Assembly (NCBI GenBank): GCA_947498775.1 | Contig: CANMLL010000002.1 | Location: 279,626 to 343,625 of the forward strand | DNA length: 64,000 bases | From: an uncultured Aquimarina sp. | GTDB lineage: Bacteria > Bacteroidota > Bacteroidia > Flavobacteriales > Flavobacteriaceae | Direction of reading: 5' to 3' | Shown: one piece after another, positions 18,486 through 27,726 of the stretch | Layout: every line of letters begins with the position of its first letter | Numbering within the stretch: position 1 is the first letter of the stretch | The notes under the pieces: generated by a model | What the model was told of the DNA's origin: nothing | Databases searched by the model: none | Seen by the model: the letters and a program-made list of their open reading frames with translations, nothing else | Made by a program: the position numbers and the translations under genes

Positions 18486-21400
18486 ATGAAAAAAGTAATA
18501 TCACTACTTATTATACTGCTAGTTACAACTACGTTGCTGAGCCAGGAATTCTCTATGGATCTTATCAAGGACCTTACCCCTCGTAATATTGGTCCAGGAG
18601 GAATGAGTGGTCGTGTAACCGCTATTGATGTAGTTACTTCAGATCCTAATATTATCTATGCTGGAACCGCATCGGGTGGATTATGGAAATCTATCTCGGG
18701 AGGCATAAAATGGGAACCCATTTTTGACAAAGAAGTAACTGCTTCTATAGGTGCCGTTGCCATACAACAATCCAATCCTTCTGTAATCTGGGTAGGAACC
18801 GGCGAAGGGAACCCAAGAAATAGTCTTAATGGTGGTTATGGAATTTATAAATCTCTGAACGGTGGAAAAACCTGGAAAAGCATGGGACTCGAAAAAACTC
18901 GACATATTCATAGAGTTATAGTAGACCCAACCGATCCTAATACAGTTTATGTTGCAGCTATTGGTTCACCATGGGGAGAGCATCCCGAAAGAGGAGTGTT
19001 TAAAACTACCGATGGAGGTAACACATGGAATAAAATTTTATTCGCCAATAATAAAACAGGAGCCGCAGATCTTATTATGGATCCTACAAATCCAAATAAA
19101 TTGATTGCAGCGCTGTGGGAACATAAGCGTGATCCATGGTTTTTTAAATCTGGTGGTGAAGGTTCTGCTATACATATTACCCATGATGGAGGAAAAACCT
19201 GGGAAAAACGTACCGATACTGATGGTTTACCAAAAGGTAATCTAGGCCGTATTGGTTTGGCAATCGCTGCTAATAAGCCAAATATTATTTATGCATTAAT
19301 CGAAGCCAAAAAAAATGCACTTTATAAATCAACTGATGGAGGTTTCAAATGGAAAAAGGTAAATGATAAAAATGATATTGGAAATCGCCCATTCTATTAT
19401 TCAGATATATTTGTGGATCCTCAAAATGAAAATAGAGTGTATTCGGTATTCACTTATGTAAATGTTTCTGAAGATGGAGGTAAAAATTTTTCACAATTAA
19501 TGCCCGCGTATGCTGTTGATAATGGTGTGCACCCTGATCATCATGCATGGTGGATCCATCCCAACGATGGAAATTATATGATCGATGGTAACGATGGTGG
19601 TTTAAATATAACCCGTGACGGAGGAAAAACCTGGCGTTTTATCGGTAACCTTCCTGTGGCTCAATTCTATCATATAAATGTAGACAACGAGTTTCCTTAC
19701 AATGTCTATGGAGGAATGCAAGATAATGGGAGCTGGCGAGGTCCGGCTTATGTCTGGAAAGCACAAGGAATACGAAACTCGTACTGGCAGGAGATCTCCT
19801 TTGGAGATGGTTTTGATGTGGTTCCTGATAAAGATGATTCTCGCTACGGCTGGTCGATGAGTCAACAGGGATTTGTTTTAAGGTATGACTGGATGACTGG
19901 CAATAATTATATCGTTAAACCAATTCATCCTGATCCAAAAGTTAAACTTCGTTTTAATTGGAATGCTGCTATTAACATTGATCCTTTTGATAATGGTACG
20001 CTTTATTTCGGAAGCCAATTTGTACACAAGAGTACCGATAAAGGACTCACTTGGGAAGTTATCTCTCCTGATTTGACAACTAATGATCCTAATAAGCAAA
20101 AACAATCAGAAAGCGGTGGATTGACTATGGACGCTACTGGAGCAGAAAATCATTGTACAGTTTTAGTAGTAGAACCATCTACTCTAGAGGAAAACATGCT
20201 TTGGGCGGGCACCGACGATGGACGAGTACATATTACCAGAAACGGAGGTGCCAATTGGACCGATGTTTCTAAAAATATCAAAGGACTGCCGCAAGGAAGC
20301 TGGATCGCACAAATAAAAGCGTCAAACAAGAAGAAAGGCGAAGCAATGCTCGTAGCAAATGATTATAGACGATTTAATTATACTCCTTATGTTTTTAGAA
20401 CCGTCGACTATGGCAAAACCTGGAAACGAATCGTAGATCAAAATGATGTGAAAAGTTATGCGTTAAGTATCGTTGAAGATCCGATTGAAAAGAATCTTTT
20501 GTTTCTAGGTACGGATGATGGATTATACATTTCTCTTAATGCTGGAAACAGTTGGACAAAATGGACCAAAGGATTCCCTACCGTTCCTGTAAAAGATTTG
20601 GTTATACAAACCAGAGAGCATGATTTGGTAATAGGTACATTTGGTAGAGCTGCCTGGGTGTTGGATGATATAAGACCTTTAAGAGCTTTGGCAAAAAATA
20701 GTGCCATTTTGAATCAGAAATTACAGCTTTTCTCTCCCCCAACCGCATATCAATCGGCATATCAACAACCTACAGGAAGCCGTTTTGGTGGAGATGCGCT
20801 ATACAATGGTGAGAATCGTGATAATGGCGCTATTATTTCGTATTACATAAAAGCCGAAGAAAAGAAAAAAGAGGATACCACCAAAGATGAGGAAAAGGAG
20901 GATAATGAAGAAACAGAAGAAGATGAAGCAAAAGTAAAATGGGATTCTATCTCGCTTAAAGTATACAATGGGGGTCGCTTAATCAGAACTCTAAAACAAA
21001 AAACACCCGATTCTACTGGATTTCATAAAACAAGATGGCTTATGGATGAAAAAGGAGTAGATCGTCCTTCTAGAAAAATTCAAAAACAGAAGAAAGAACC
21101 CGGTGGTGTAGACGTAAAACCTGGTAAATATAAACTCATTATGGAGTATGGTGATCAAACTTCTGAGGCAATGGTCGAGGTAAAATCCGATCCAAGATTA
21201 AAAGTGTCTCAGAAAAATATAGATGAAGTGTATTCTACTTCAAAAAATCTGGAAAAGATGAGACAAACTGCCGCAGATGCAGTAAAACAACTTGTAGAGA
21301 GTAAAGAAGTGGCTTCAAAATATCAAAAAGAACTTAAAAAATTGGATAAAAAGAAATTCAAGGAGCAGCTAAAGTTATCCAAAGATATTTCTAAAAAGAT

Positions 21401-21695
21401 CGATAGTGTCATTGCTCTTTATATCGGCAAAGAAGATAAACGTCAGGGAATCACTCGTAATCCTGAGATGACTGTAATGCAACGTCTGGGTACAGCAAGT
21501 TGGTATGTAGGTAGTCGCCAAAATGGAGTAACAGCTACCGAAAACACATTGATCATGCAGGCAAAAGATGCATTACAAGATGCTCTGAAGCAAACCAACG
21601 AGTTTTTTAAAAATGAATGGAAACCCTATCAAGAAGAAATTGAAAAACTAGAAGTATCACCGTTTAAGAAAACGAAAAGTTTTAGTTTAGAATAA
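18486..21695 (+). CDS. Large exported BNR/VPS10-like beta-propeller protein
   Basis: A 1069-residue protein with a signal peptide (cleavage near LLSQ). Many BNR/Asp-box repeats are visible (ISGGIKWEP, LNGGKTWKS, TDGGNTWNK, HDGGKTWEK and others), giving two consecutive propellers over residues 25-720. Such proteins are usually labelled glycosyl hydrolase or VPS10/sortilin-like, but no catalytic residues can be assigned. A highly acidic linker (about 795-820) leads to a charged helical C-terminus. No T9SS tail is evident. It sits in one operon with an S9 peptidase and a metallo-hydrolase, suggesting envelope processing of peptides or glycoproteins. Confidence 0.85.
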   Translation: MKKVISLLIILLVTTTLLSQEFSMDLIKDLTPRNIGPGGMSGRVTAIDVVTSDPNIIYAGTASGGLWKSISGGIKWEPIFDKEVTASIGAVAIQQSNPSVIWVGTGEGNPRNSLNGGYGIYKSLNGGKTWKSMGLEKTRHIHRVIVDPTDPNTVYVAAIGSPWGEHPERGVFKTTDGGNTWNKILFANNKTGAADLIMDPTNPNKLIAALWEHKRDPWFFKSGGEGSAIHITHDGGKTWEKRTDTDGLPKGNLGRIGLAIAANKPNIIYALIEAKKNALYKSTDGGFKWKKVNDKNDIGNRPFYYSDIFVDPQNENRVYSVFTYVNVSEDGGKNFSQLMPAYAVDNGVHPDHHAWWIHPNDGNYMIDGNDGGLNITRDGGKTWRFIGNLPVAQFYHINVDNEFPYNVYGGMQDNGSWRGPAYVWKAQGIRNSYWQEISFGDGFDVVPDKDDSRYGWSMSQQGFVLRYDWMTGNNYIVKPIHPDPKVKLRFNWNAAINIDPFDNGTLYFGSQFVHKSTDKGLTWEVISPDLTTNDPNKQKQSESGGLTMDATGAENHCTVLVVEPSTLEENMLWAGTDDGRVHITRNGGANWTDVSKNIKGLPQGSWIAQIKASNKKKGEAMLVANDYRRFNYTPYVFRTVDYGKTWKRIVDQNDVKSYALSIVEDPIEKNLLFLGTDDGLYISLNAGNSWTKWTKGFPTVPVKDLVIQTREHDLVIGTFGRAAWVLDDIRPLRALAKNSAILNQKLQLFSPPTAYQSAYQQPTGSRFGGDALYNGENRDNGAIISYYIKAEEKKKEDTTKDEEKEDNEETEEDEAKVKWDSISLKVYNGGRLIRTLKQKTPDSTGFHKTRWLMDEKGVDRPSRKIQKQKKEPGGVDVKPGKYKLIMEYGDQTSEAMVEVKSDPRLKVSQKNIDEVYSTSKNLEKMRQTAADAVKQLVESKEVASKYQKELKKLDKKKFKEQLKLSKDISKKIDSVIALYIGKEDKRQGITRNPEMTVMQRLGTASWYVGSRQNGVTATENTLIMQAKDALQDALKQTNEFFKNEWKPYQEEIEKLEVSPFKKTKSFSLE

Positions 21696-21712
21696 TTAAC
21701 ACACAAATACTT

Positions 21713-23659
21713 ATGAAAAAACTAGCCTTATTTAGTTTAAGCCTACTCCTTATGTACTCTTGTAAACAAGAAAAAGAAGCAGTAGCCCAAGTTATTAAGA
21801 TAGAAAAGTATGCTATCGAGCAATTTATGGATAACGAAAATGCACGATCCAATGGCTTTTCTCCCGACAAATCTACTGTTTTAATGACAAGCAATAGATC
21901 GGGCATTTATAATATGTACACCATCCCAGCAAGTGGTGGAGAGTTTACCCCAATAACCGCATCAGATAGTTCTTCTGTATTTGGAATATCATATTTCCCA
22001 GAAGATGATCGAATCCTTTTTAGAATGGACGGTAACGGAGACGAGATATACAAAATCTTTGTAAAAGATAGTTCGGGTATCAAACGTCTTACCCCAGAAA
22101 AAAATGTAAGAGCATTATTTAGAGGATGGGCAAAGGATGGTAAAAGTTTCTTCTACGGAAGTAATGAAAGAGATTCAAAATTTATGGATCACTATGAAAT
22201 GAATATCGCAGACTTTAGCTCAAAAGTAATCTATGAGAATAAAGACGGATTGGATTTTGCAGGCATGTCTGATGACAGAAAGTACATTGCACTTTTAAAA
22301 CCTATAAATACCAACGATGTTGATCTATATATATTGAATACAGCAACTAAAGAAAAAACGAAGATCAATGATAATCTAAGCAGCAACTCGCCAGAAGATT
22401 TTTCACCCGATGGTAAATCCTTCTATTACACCACCGATGATAATGCAGAATTTAGTTATTTAATGAAGTATAACTTAGAAGACGGTACAAAAGAAAAAGT
22501 TATTGAAAAAGATTGGGATATTACAAGCTATTACTTTACTAGAAATGGAAAATACCAGGTGATGTTTACCAATGAAGATGCTAAGACTGTAATGGTTGTT
22601 AAAGAAACTGCGACCGGAAACAAGGTTGAATTCCCTGCTATCAATAATCAACAAATACTAAGTGCTAGTTTCTCTAGAGATGAATCTATGGCATTATTAA
22701 GAGTAGGAGGATCAAATACCCCTACCAATTCTTACACATATGATCTTGAAACCAAAGAACACAAAAAATTAACAAATGTTTTAAATAAAGAGATAAATCC
22801 CGATCACCTCGTAACTTCAGAGGTAGTTAGATTTAAGTCTTTTGATGGTTTAGAAATTCCTGCAATTTATTATAAACCAAAACAAGCATCTGCAGCTAAT
22901 AAAGTACCTGCCTTAGTATGGGTACATGGTGGCCCTGGTGGGCAGTCAAGACAAGGTTTTAGCTCAATAATTCAATATCTAGTGAATCATGGATATGCAA
23001 TTCTTGCGGTTAATAATAGGGGAAGCAGTGGGTATGGAAAAACATTTTATAAAATGGATGACCAAAATCATGGAGATAAAGACCTTAAGGACTGTGTAGC
23101 AGGCAAAGATTGGTTGGCTACACAAGAAATTATTGATGCAGATAAAATAGGGATTATAGGAGGTTCTTATGGAGGATACATGACCATGGCCGCCCTTACG
23201 TATACACCTGAAGAGTTTAAAGTAGGTGTAAATATTTTTGGAGTAACGAATTGGTTAAGAACATTAAAAAGTATTCCACCATGGTGGGAATCTTTTAAAG
23301 AAGCATTATATACAGAAATGGGTGACCCTAACACTGCTGATTCTGTTCGATTAAGAAAAATATCACCGCTTTTCCATACAGAAAAGGTTACTAAACCACT
23401 GATAGTGTTACAAGGAGCTAAAGATCCGCGAGTTCTAAAAGTAGAATCCGATGAAATCGTTGAAGGGGTCAAAAAAAATGGAGTTCCAGTAGAGTATGTT
23501 TTATTCGAGGATGAAGGTCATGGTTTTGTAAAAAAAGAAAATCAAATTGAAGCATATGGTAGAGTTTTGAAGTTTTTGGATAAACATCTTAAAGGGAAAG
23601 GTGATGAAGTTATCAACGATAGTAAGACAGAATCTACCAAGATAGACAAAGAATCATAA
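21713..23659 (+). CDS. S9 family peptidase (prolyl oligopeptidase/DPP-like lipoprotein)
   Basis: A 648-residue protein with a lipoprotein signal (lipobox LMYSC). An N-terminal beta-propeller (WD40-like PD40 repeats such as SPDKSTVLMTSNRSG) precedes a C-terminal alpha/beta hydrolase. The triad is S485 (GGSYGGY), D571 (GAKDPRV) and H603 (DEGHGF). This is the acylaminoacyl-peptidase/DPP IV branch, cleaving small peptides. It is probably periplasmic or anchored to the outer membrane. It follows the BNR protein by 17 bp. The C-terminal tail is short and charged and carries no sorting domain. Confidence 0.93.
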   Translation: MKKLALFSLSLLLMYSCKQEKEAVAQVIKIEKYAIEQFMDNENARSNGFSPDKSTVLMTSNRSGIYNMYTIPASGGEFTPITASDSSSVFGISYFPEDDRILFRMDGNGDEIYKIFVKDSSGIKRLTPEKNVRALFRGWAKDGKSFFYGSNERDSKFMDHYEMNIADFSSKVIYENKDGLDFAGMSDDRKYIALLKPINTNDVDLYILNTATKEKTKINDNLSSNSPEDFSPDGKSFYYTTDDNAEFSYLMKYNLEDGTKEKVIEKDWDITSYYFTRNGKYQVMFTNEDAKTVMVVKETATGNKVEFPAINNQQILSASFSRDESMALLRVGGSNTPTNSYTYDLETKEHKKLTNVLNKEINPDHLVTSEVVRFKSFDGLEIPAIYYKPKQASAANKVPALVWVHGGPGGQSRQGFSSIIQYLVNHGYAILAVNNRGSSGYGKTFYKMDDQNHGDKDLKDCVAGKDWLATQEIIDADKIGIIGGSYGGYMTMAALTYTPEEFKVGVNIFGVTNWLRTLKSIPPWWESFKEALYTEMGDPNTADSVRLRKISPLFHTEKVTKPLIVLQGAKDPRVLKVESDEIVEGVKKNGVPVEYVLFEDEGHGFVKKENQIEAYGRVLKFLDKHLKGKGDEVINDSKTESTKIDKES

Positions 23660-23681
23660 AAGAATATCAAGTAAAAGATAG

Positions 23682-24371
23682 ATGAAATATTTCCTCTTTC
23701 TACTTATATCCTTATTACTGTTAAATACAAATACCAACGCTCAAAATACCGGAGAAGACCAATTGGGCGCTTGGTATATGTATTTTGGGACCAATCAGAT
23801 AAGTGATAAATTGAGTATTCACTCAGAAGCGCAATTCCGTTTCTATGAAGTTGCTTCTACTTTTAATCAGTTGTTACTACGTACAGGGCTGAATTATCAT
23901 ATTAACCGTAACGCTATCGTTACCGGAGGATATGCCTACATCAATACCGATGGAACGTTTGAGGATATTCCTACCGAAGAAAACTTCAACGAGCATAGGG
24001 TTTTTCAACAATTCATTTTGAAAAATATAGTAGGCAAATTTAAATTTGAACATCGATACCGCCTTGAGCAGCGCTTTATTAGTACACAAGTAGATAATTT
24101 TACAGCACATAGAGCTCGCTATAGGTTACAACTCACCTACCCGATTAACGAAAAATGGTTTTTGAATGCTTATGACGAGGTTTTCATCAACTTACAAGAA
24201 CCTATATTCGGTCAAAATCGCTTATATGGTGCTGTTGGATACAACGTAAAGAACAATTTCAGTATACAACTAGGATATCTTAAAAATCACTTTACCGGAA
24301 TTAATTTTGATAGATTTCAGTTAGGTGTAATCTACAACACCGACTTAAGAAAAAGTAAAAAAGGATCATGA
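23682..24371 (+). CDS. DUF2490 family outer-membrane protein
   Basis: A 229-residue protein with a signal peptide ending near NAQ and an amphipathic beta-strand pattern typical of small outer-membrane barrels. The WYMYFGTNQISDKLSIHSEAQFR-type opening (residues about 29-50) and the HRYRLEQRF stretch fit DUF2490. It is the last gene of the operon, 22 bp after the S9 peptidase. No function is established for the family. Confidence 0.8.
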   Translation: MKYFLFLLISLLLLNTNTNAQNTGEDQLGAWYMYFGTNQISDKLSIHSEAQFRFYEVASTFNQLLLRTGLNYHINRNAIVTGGYAYINTDGTFEDIPTEENFNEHRVFQQFILKNIVGKFKFEHRYRLEQRFISTQVDNFTAHRARYRLQLTYPINEKWFLNAYDEVFINLQEPIFGQNRLYGAVGYNVKNNFSIQLGYLKNHFTGINFDRFQLGVIYNTDLRKSKKGS

Positions 24372-24544
24372 CAACTTTTAGAGAAAACAATCCTGCCTTT
24401 TATTCTAAATACCCCACCCATGTTCAACCCGGTTTATGTACAGGAATCGTAAGTTTTAACTACAGATACTCTTATTTAACAACTTAGCTTTGTAAATGTA
24501 TGCTTGATATGAAGAGAATAACAAAATTCAAAAAAGCTGAATAC

Positions 24545-24599
24545 AGAAACAAATTCTGTAGTTAAATTCAAACTTAAATCAAAACCAGAATTTGTTTCT
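24545..24599. repeat. 14-bp inverted repeat
   Basis: AGAAACAAATTCTG at 24545-24558 and its exact complement at 24586-24599, with 27 bp between. It lies downstream of the minus-strand peptide gene, so it could form that gene's 3' end. No strong T-run follows, and it may instead be an operator. Confidence 0.45.
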
Positions 24600-24671
24600 A
24601 TAATCATTCAATACTTTAGAGAAGCACTAAAAAAGTGAGGGTCTAATAATAATACAATGCTGTATTGCTTA

Positions 24672-24827
24672 TCAAGCACATAATCCAGAATCTCCCCATC
24701 TATAATCACAATATGTATTGCCAGGGCAGGGAATATCAATAGCACATGCAAGTCCTCCTTTTAAAACCTTTAATTGTTTACTAGATAATTTACTAACTCC
24801 GTTTAGATTAAGAATTTCTTTTAACAT
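24672..24827 (-). CDS. Double-glycine leader peptide (RiPP/bacteriocin-like precursor), 51 aa
   Basis: A 51-residue reading frame from ATG at 24827 to TGA. The leader (MLKEILNLNGVSKLSSKQLK, then VLKGG) ends in Gly-Gly at residues 24-25 and matches the GG-leader pattern of Bacteroidota natural-product precursors. The 26-residue tail has four Cys at 28, 34, 40 and 50 plus Trp44, suggesting disulfides or another crosslink. C39-peptidase ABC transporters cleave such leaders after GG, but no transporter or modification enzyme lies in this window, so it is an orphan. Size, leader and Cys spacing make chance unlikely; the bioactivity is unknown. Confidence 0.75.
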   Translation of the reverse strand: MLKEILNLNGVSKLSSKQLKVLKGGLACAIDIPCPGNTYCDYRWGDSGLCA

Positions 24828-25108
24828 AATATATCGCTTTGGTTAAGTATTGAAGCTAGCCAAATAAAGCCAAACTTCACAAACATTAACATGTTTTTGG
24901 AATTCCTGGTTTATATATTCATCATCTTTAATAAAAGTAGCAGTCAAAGTGATACTTTTTATTTTTACAGATTAACATCAGAAATGGTATAAAACGATTG
25001 TATTAGGAAATAGTTAGCATACAAATAAAAAAACTTTGAATATAAAAATTTATCTTTAAAGCAAGTATTACTTATGAAAACCGACTCTTAAAAATAAATG
25101 ATTCTACA

Positions 25109-26323
25109 ATGAGTTTATCCAAAGTTACTTTTACCAATACCGAAGGTCAAACGCTTTCTGGACGCCTTGAGCTTCCTGCCGATCAACATCCACATAATTT
25201 TGTACTATTTGCACACTGCTTTACCTGTAACAAAAATCTGGGAGCAGTAAGAAACATAAGCAGAGGCCTTACCTCACAAGGCTTTGCTGTTTTACGTTTT
25301 GATTTTACTGGACTAGGAGAAAGTGAAGGCGATTTTGCAGATACCAACTTCTCAGGTAATGTCGGGGATCTTGTAGCGGCAGCCGATTTTCTGAAAAGAG
25401 AATATTTGGCTCCCACCCTGCTTATTGGGCATTCGCTTGGCGGCGCAGCAGCTATATTTGCCGCTGCAGAAATCGATTCAATAAAAGCAGTAGCTACAAT
25501 AGGAGCTCCTTCTAACCCAAAACATGTAAAACATCTGCTAAAAAGTAGTCTAGAGGATATTAAAGCCAACGGAAAAGCAGTAGTGAACTTAAGCGGTAGA
25601 GATTTTACTATTAAAAAGCAATTTTTAGACGATTTAGATACCAAATCCCTGCCAGAAGTTGCCAAAAACCTGAACAAGGCGCTCTTGGTAATGCACTCTC
25701 CTCAAGATACTACGGTAGGCATCAAAAATGCAGAAGAGATTTATATCGCAGCCAAGCATCCCAAAAGTTTTGTGACCCTAGATGGTGCCGATCATCTGTT
25801 AATGCAAAAAGGAGACTCTGTCTATACCGGTAAAGTCGTTGCCGGTTGGTCATCTAGATATGTGGATATCCCTGAAGAACCTAAAATAAACAGCAAACAT
25901 AATGTAGTTGCAAGTCTTCATGGTGGTGAGGGCTATACCACACAGATGAAAGTTGGAAATCACTATATGGTTGCCGACGAACCTGAAAGTGTAGGCGGAC
26001 ACGATTTTGGCCCTTCACCATATGAACTTTTGTCAGCAGGGTTATCTGCTTGTACTGCAATGACGATAAAAATGTACGTTGCCAGAAAGGGTTGGGATCT
26101 GGAGCATGTAGAAGTACATACTAGTTATGGTAAAAACCATGCCGAAGATTGTGAGAATTGTGAGGATCCCACAGCCAAAATAGATACGTTTGAACGAGAA
26201 ATTGGCATAAAAGGCAATCTGGATGAAAAACAAATTAAACGAATTCTTGAAATAGCAGATAAATGCCCTGTACATAAAACACTGCATAGCGAGACACAAA
26301 TAATCACCTCTTTGGTCAATTGA
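25109..26323 (+). CDS. Bifunctional alpha/beta hydrolase - OsmC family protein
   Basis: A 404-residue fusion. Residues 1-255 form an alpha/beta hydrolase with nucleophile motif GHSLGG and a late His in GADHLL. Residues about 270-404 form an OsmC/Ohr domain with the redox Cys pair in SACTAMT and DKCPVHKTL. OsmC proteins reduce organic hydroperoxides through these two Cys. The fused hydrolase might release or supply an oxidised substrate; this is inference. There is no signal peptide, so it acts in the cytoplasm. The fusion is known in several bacteria. Confidence 0.92.
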   Translation: MSLSKVTFTNTEGQTLSGRLELPADQHPHNFVLFAHCFTCNKNLGAVRNISRGLTSQGFAVLRFDFTGLGESEGDFADTNFSGNVGDLVAAADFLKREYLAPTLLIGHSLGGAAAIFAAAEIDSIKAVATIGAPSNPKHVKHLLKSSLEDIKANGKAVVNLSGRDFTIKKQFLDDLDTKSLPEVAKNLNKALLVMHSPQDTTVGIKNAEEIYIAAKHPKSFVTLDGADHLLMQKGDSVYTGKVVAGWSSRYVDIPEEPKINSKHNVVASLHGGEGYTTQMKVGNHYMVADEPESVGGHDFGPSPYELLSAGLSACTAMTIKMYVARKGWDLEHVEVHTSYGKNHAEDCENCEDPTAKIDTFEREIGIKGNLDEKQIKRILEIADKCPVHKTLHSETQIITSLVN

Positions 26324-26614
26324 TTTATGCATGGCATATTTTTTGATTATCTAACTGAAAACACCTAAAAAGAGAAATCAAAAAGTAATTGATTTTTTAA
26401 TAATAAATATCGAAACAATACATTGTACTTATTTTCAATCAACATTAATAACATAATTTTCTAAATAAAATATTTATGATTTCACTATTAAGTCGCACAG
26501 AATCGAGACCTAGTTAATTAAAAAATAACAGGTTGGGCTCTGTCATACTTGATATTTTAACGGTGAGATGGTTTAATAATAACATTAATTAGTAACTTTT
26601 AAAATAAATAAATT

Positions 26615-26968
26615 ATGAAAAAAATGTTACCATTACTTATTATAACAATTGTATTCCTGTCCTGCGATAAAAATGATGATGATATAGTTATTGGAAATAA
26701 TTCACTTGCTGATGATCTAAAACAGGTAATTCAAGAAGAAGGTGTTCAAGCACTTCAGACATGCTGTATTGGTTGTAGTTGCGCACAGACGATCGGATGG
26801 GGTAAAGACTTTTCTTTTCCTGGTGATAATTTTGTAAGAATTAGAGATACTAATTATAACTTAAATGAATTAAAGCAATTTAAAATTGAAACAGTTAGTG
26901 AAACTAATGAAACCGAGGTTCGAATGGTTTTGTTTTTTCCTAGAAGAGTGCCTATAAACATAAACTGA
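26615..26968 (+). CDS. Small Cys-rich lipoprotein
   Basis: A 117-residue protein with a lipoprotein signal (lipobox FLSC). The mature part is acidic (CDKNDDD) and holds a cluster of five Cys in CCIGCSCAQ at about residues 49-57 (CC-x2-C-x-C within the stretch). Such clustering could bind a metal or form disulfides. I do not recognise the family. The gene stands alone with about 290 bp upstream. No function can be assigned. Confidence 0.65.
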   Translation: MKKMLPLLIITIVFLSCDKNDDDIVIGNNSLADDLKQVIQEEGVQALQTCCIGCSCAQTIGWGKDFSFPGDNFVRIRDTNYNLNELKQFKIETVSETNETEVRMVLFFPRRVPININ

Positions 26969-27064
26969 ATATGTAACACATTACAATTCTTTTGTAATAG
27001 ATAACAAATCATTAACTCTCCCCGGAAGGCAGTAATAAGGATTATTTACTCTGAATAAAAAATA

Positions 27065-27406
27065 ATGAAAAACACACTTATCAATTACGTAGAGTTTAAA
27101 GCTCATGATCTAGCCTCTATAAAGACATTTTATTATCAAACATTTGGTTGGATTTTTACCGATTACGGATCTACTTATGTGGCCTTTTCAGAAAGTGGGC
27201 TTGAAGGTGGTTTTGAAAAAACAGAAGATCCAATAATTAATGGTGCTTTGGTCGTTTTATATCATGAAAATCTCGAAGATATCCAAAATCAGGTCATCGA
27301 AGCTGGAGGAAAAATTTCAAAAGATATTTTTTCATTTCCTGGTGGACGTAGGTTTCATTTTTTGGACCCTGCCGGAAATGAGCTTGCCATTTGGTCTGAT
27401 AAATAG
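27065..27406 (+). CDS. VOC (glyoxalase/bleomycin-resistance fold) family protein
   Basis: A 113-residue protein, the usual size for one VOC module (two beta-alpha-beta-beta-beta units). It opens with NYVEFKAHDLASIKTFYYQTFGW, and ends with RRFHFLDPAGNELAIWS, both typical of the family; the position of a metal-binding Glu is plausible near the end (ELAIW). It is cytoplasmic. The substrate is unknown. A hairpin terminator follows at 27471-27511. Confidence 0.85.
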   Translation: MKNTLINYVEFKAHDLASIKTFYYQTFGWIFTDYGSTYVAFSESGLEGGFEKTEDPIINGALVVLYHENLEDIQNQVIEAGGKISKDIFSFPGGRRFHFLDPAGNELAIWSDK

Positions 27407-27470
27407 TACTAAATATATTAATAAGAATCTAGTTCCTAGACTATTTCTTCCATGCCTAAAAATCGTTAAG

Positions 27471-27511
27471 AAAAAAGAGACTGTCTTAAAAGATTTAGGC
27501 AGTCTTTTTTA
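27471..27511 (+). terminator. Intrinsic terminator after the VOC gene
   Basis: Arms AGACTG / CAGTCT, extended by an A-run on one side and TTTTTT on the other, form a hairpin followed by T-rich sequence. Confidence 0.75.
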
Positions 27512-27655
27512 TTTAAGGATTATTATATGATTTAGACTTTCAATTTTTACTAAAAATCTCCGAGGCAAGCCTTGAGATATAAAGTCCACCTAGAATAAAA
27601 TAGTTATATCGCAATTATGAAAATATTATTTACCAATAGTGATATTCCTAAAAAG

Positions 27656-27693
27656 AAAGAACCACTGATTTTATGAAAAAATCAATGGTTCTT
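27656..27693. terminator. Hairpin near the 3' end of the secreted phosphatase gene
   Basis: AAGAACCA-TGATTTT-type arm pairs with AAAATCA-TGGTTCTT with a short loop; it works for either strand. On the minus strand it lies 34 bp past the phosphatase stop codon. Confidence 0.7.
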
Positions 27694-27726
27694 ATTATAA
27701 ATTAATTGGTTAATAAATAAGGTCTC

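Larger units (their letters stand above)
24372..25108. other. Intergenic region holding a small peptide gene and an inverted repeat
   Basis: 737 bases between the DUF2490 gene and the alpha/beta hydrolase-OsmC gene. The content I can support is the minus-strand double-glycine peptide gene at 24672-24827 and a perfect 14-bp inverted repeat at 24545-24558 / 24586-24599. The rest is AT-rich with no clear gene. Confidence 0.6.

Noticed and set aside
24368..24487. 39-codon plus-strand frame whose ATG overlaps the DUF2490 stop (ATGA)
   Set aside because: Overlap suggests coupling, but the composition looks non-coding, and there is no recognisable motif or supporting structure.
25183..25677. 164-codon minus-strand frame
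   Set aside because: Antisense of the alpha/beta hydrolase-OsmC gene, whose motifs are clear; low-complexity Ser/Ala composition.
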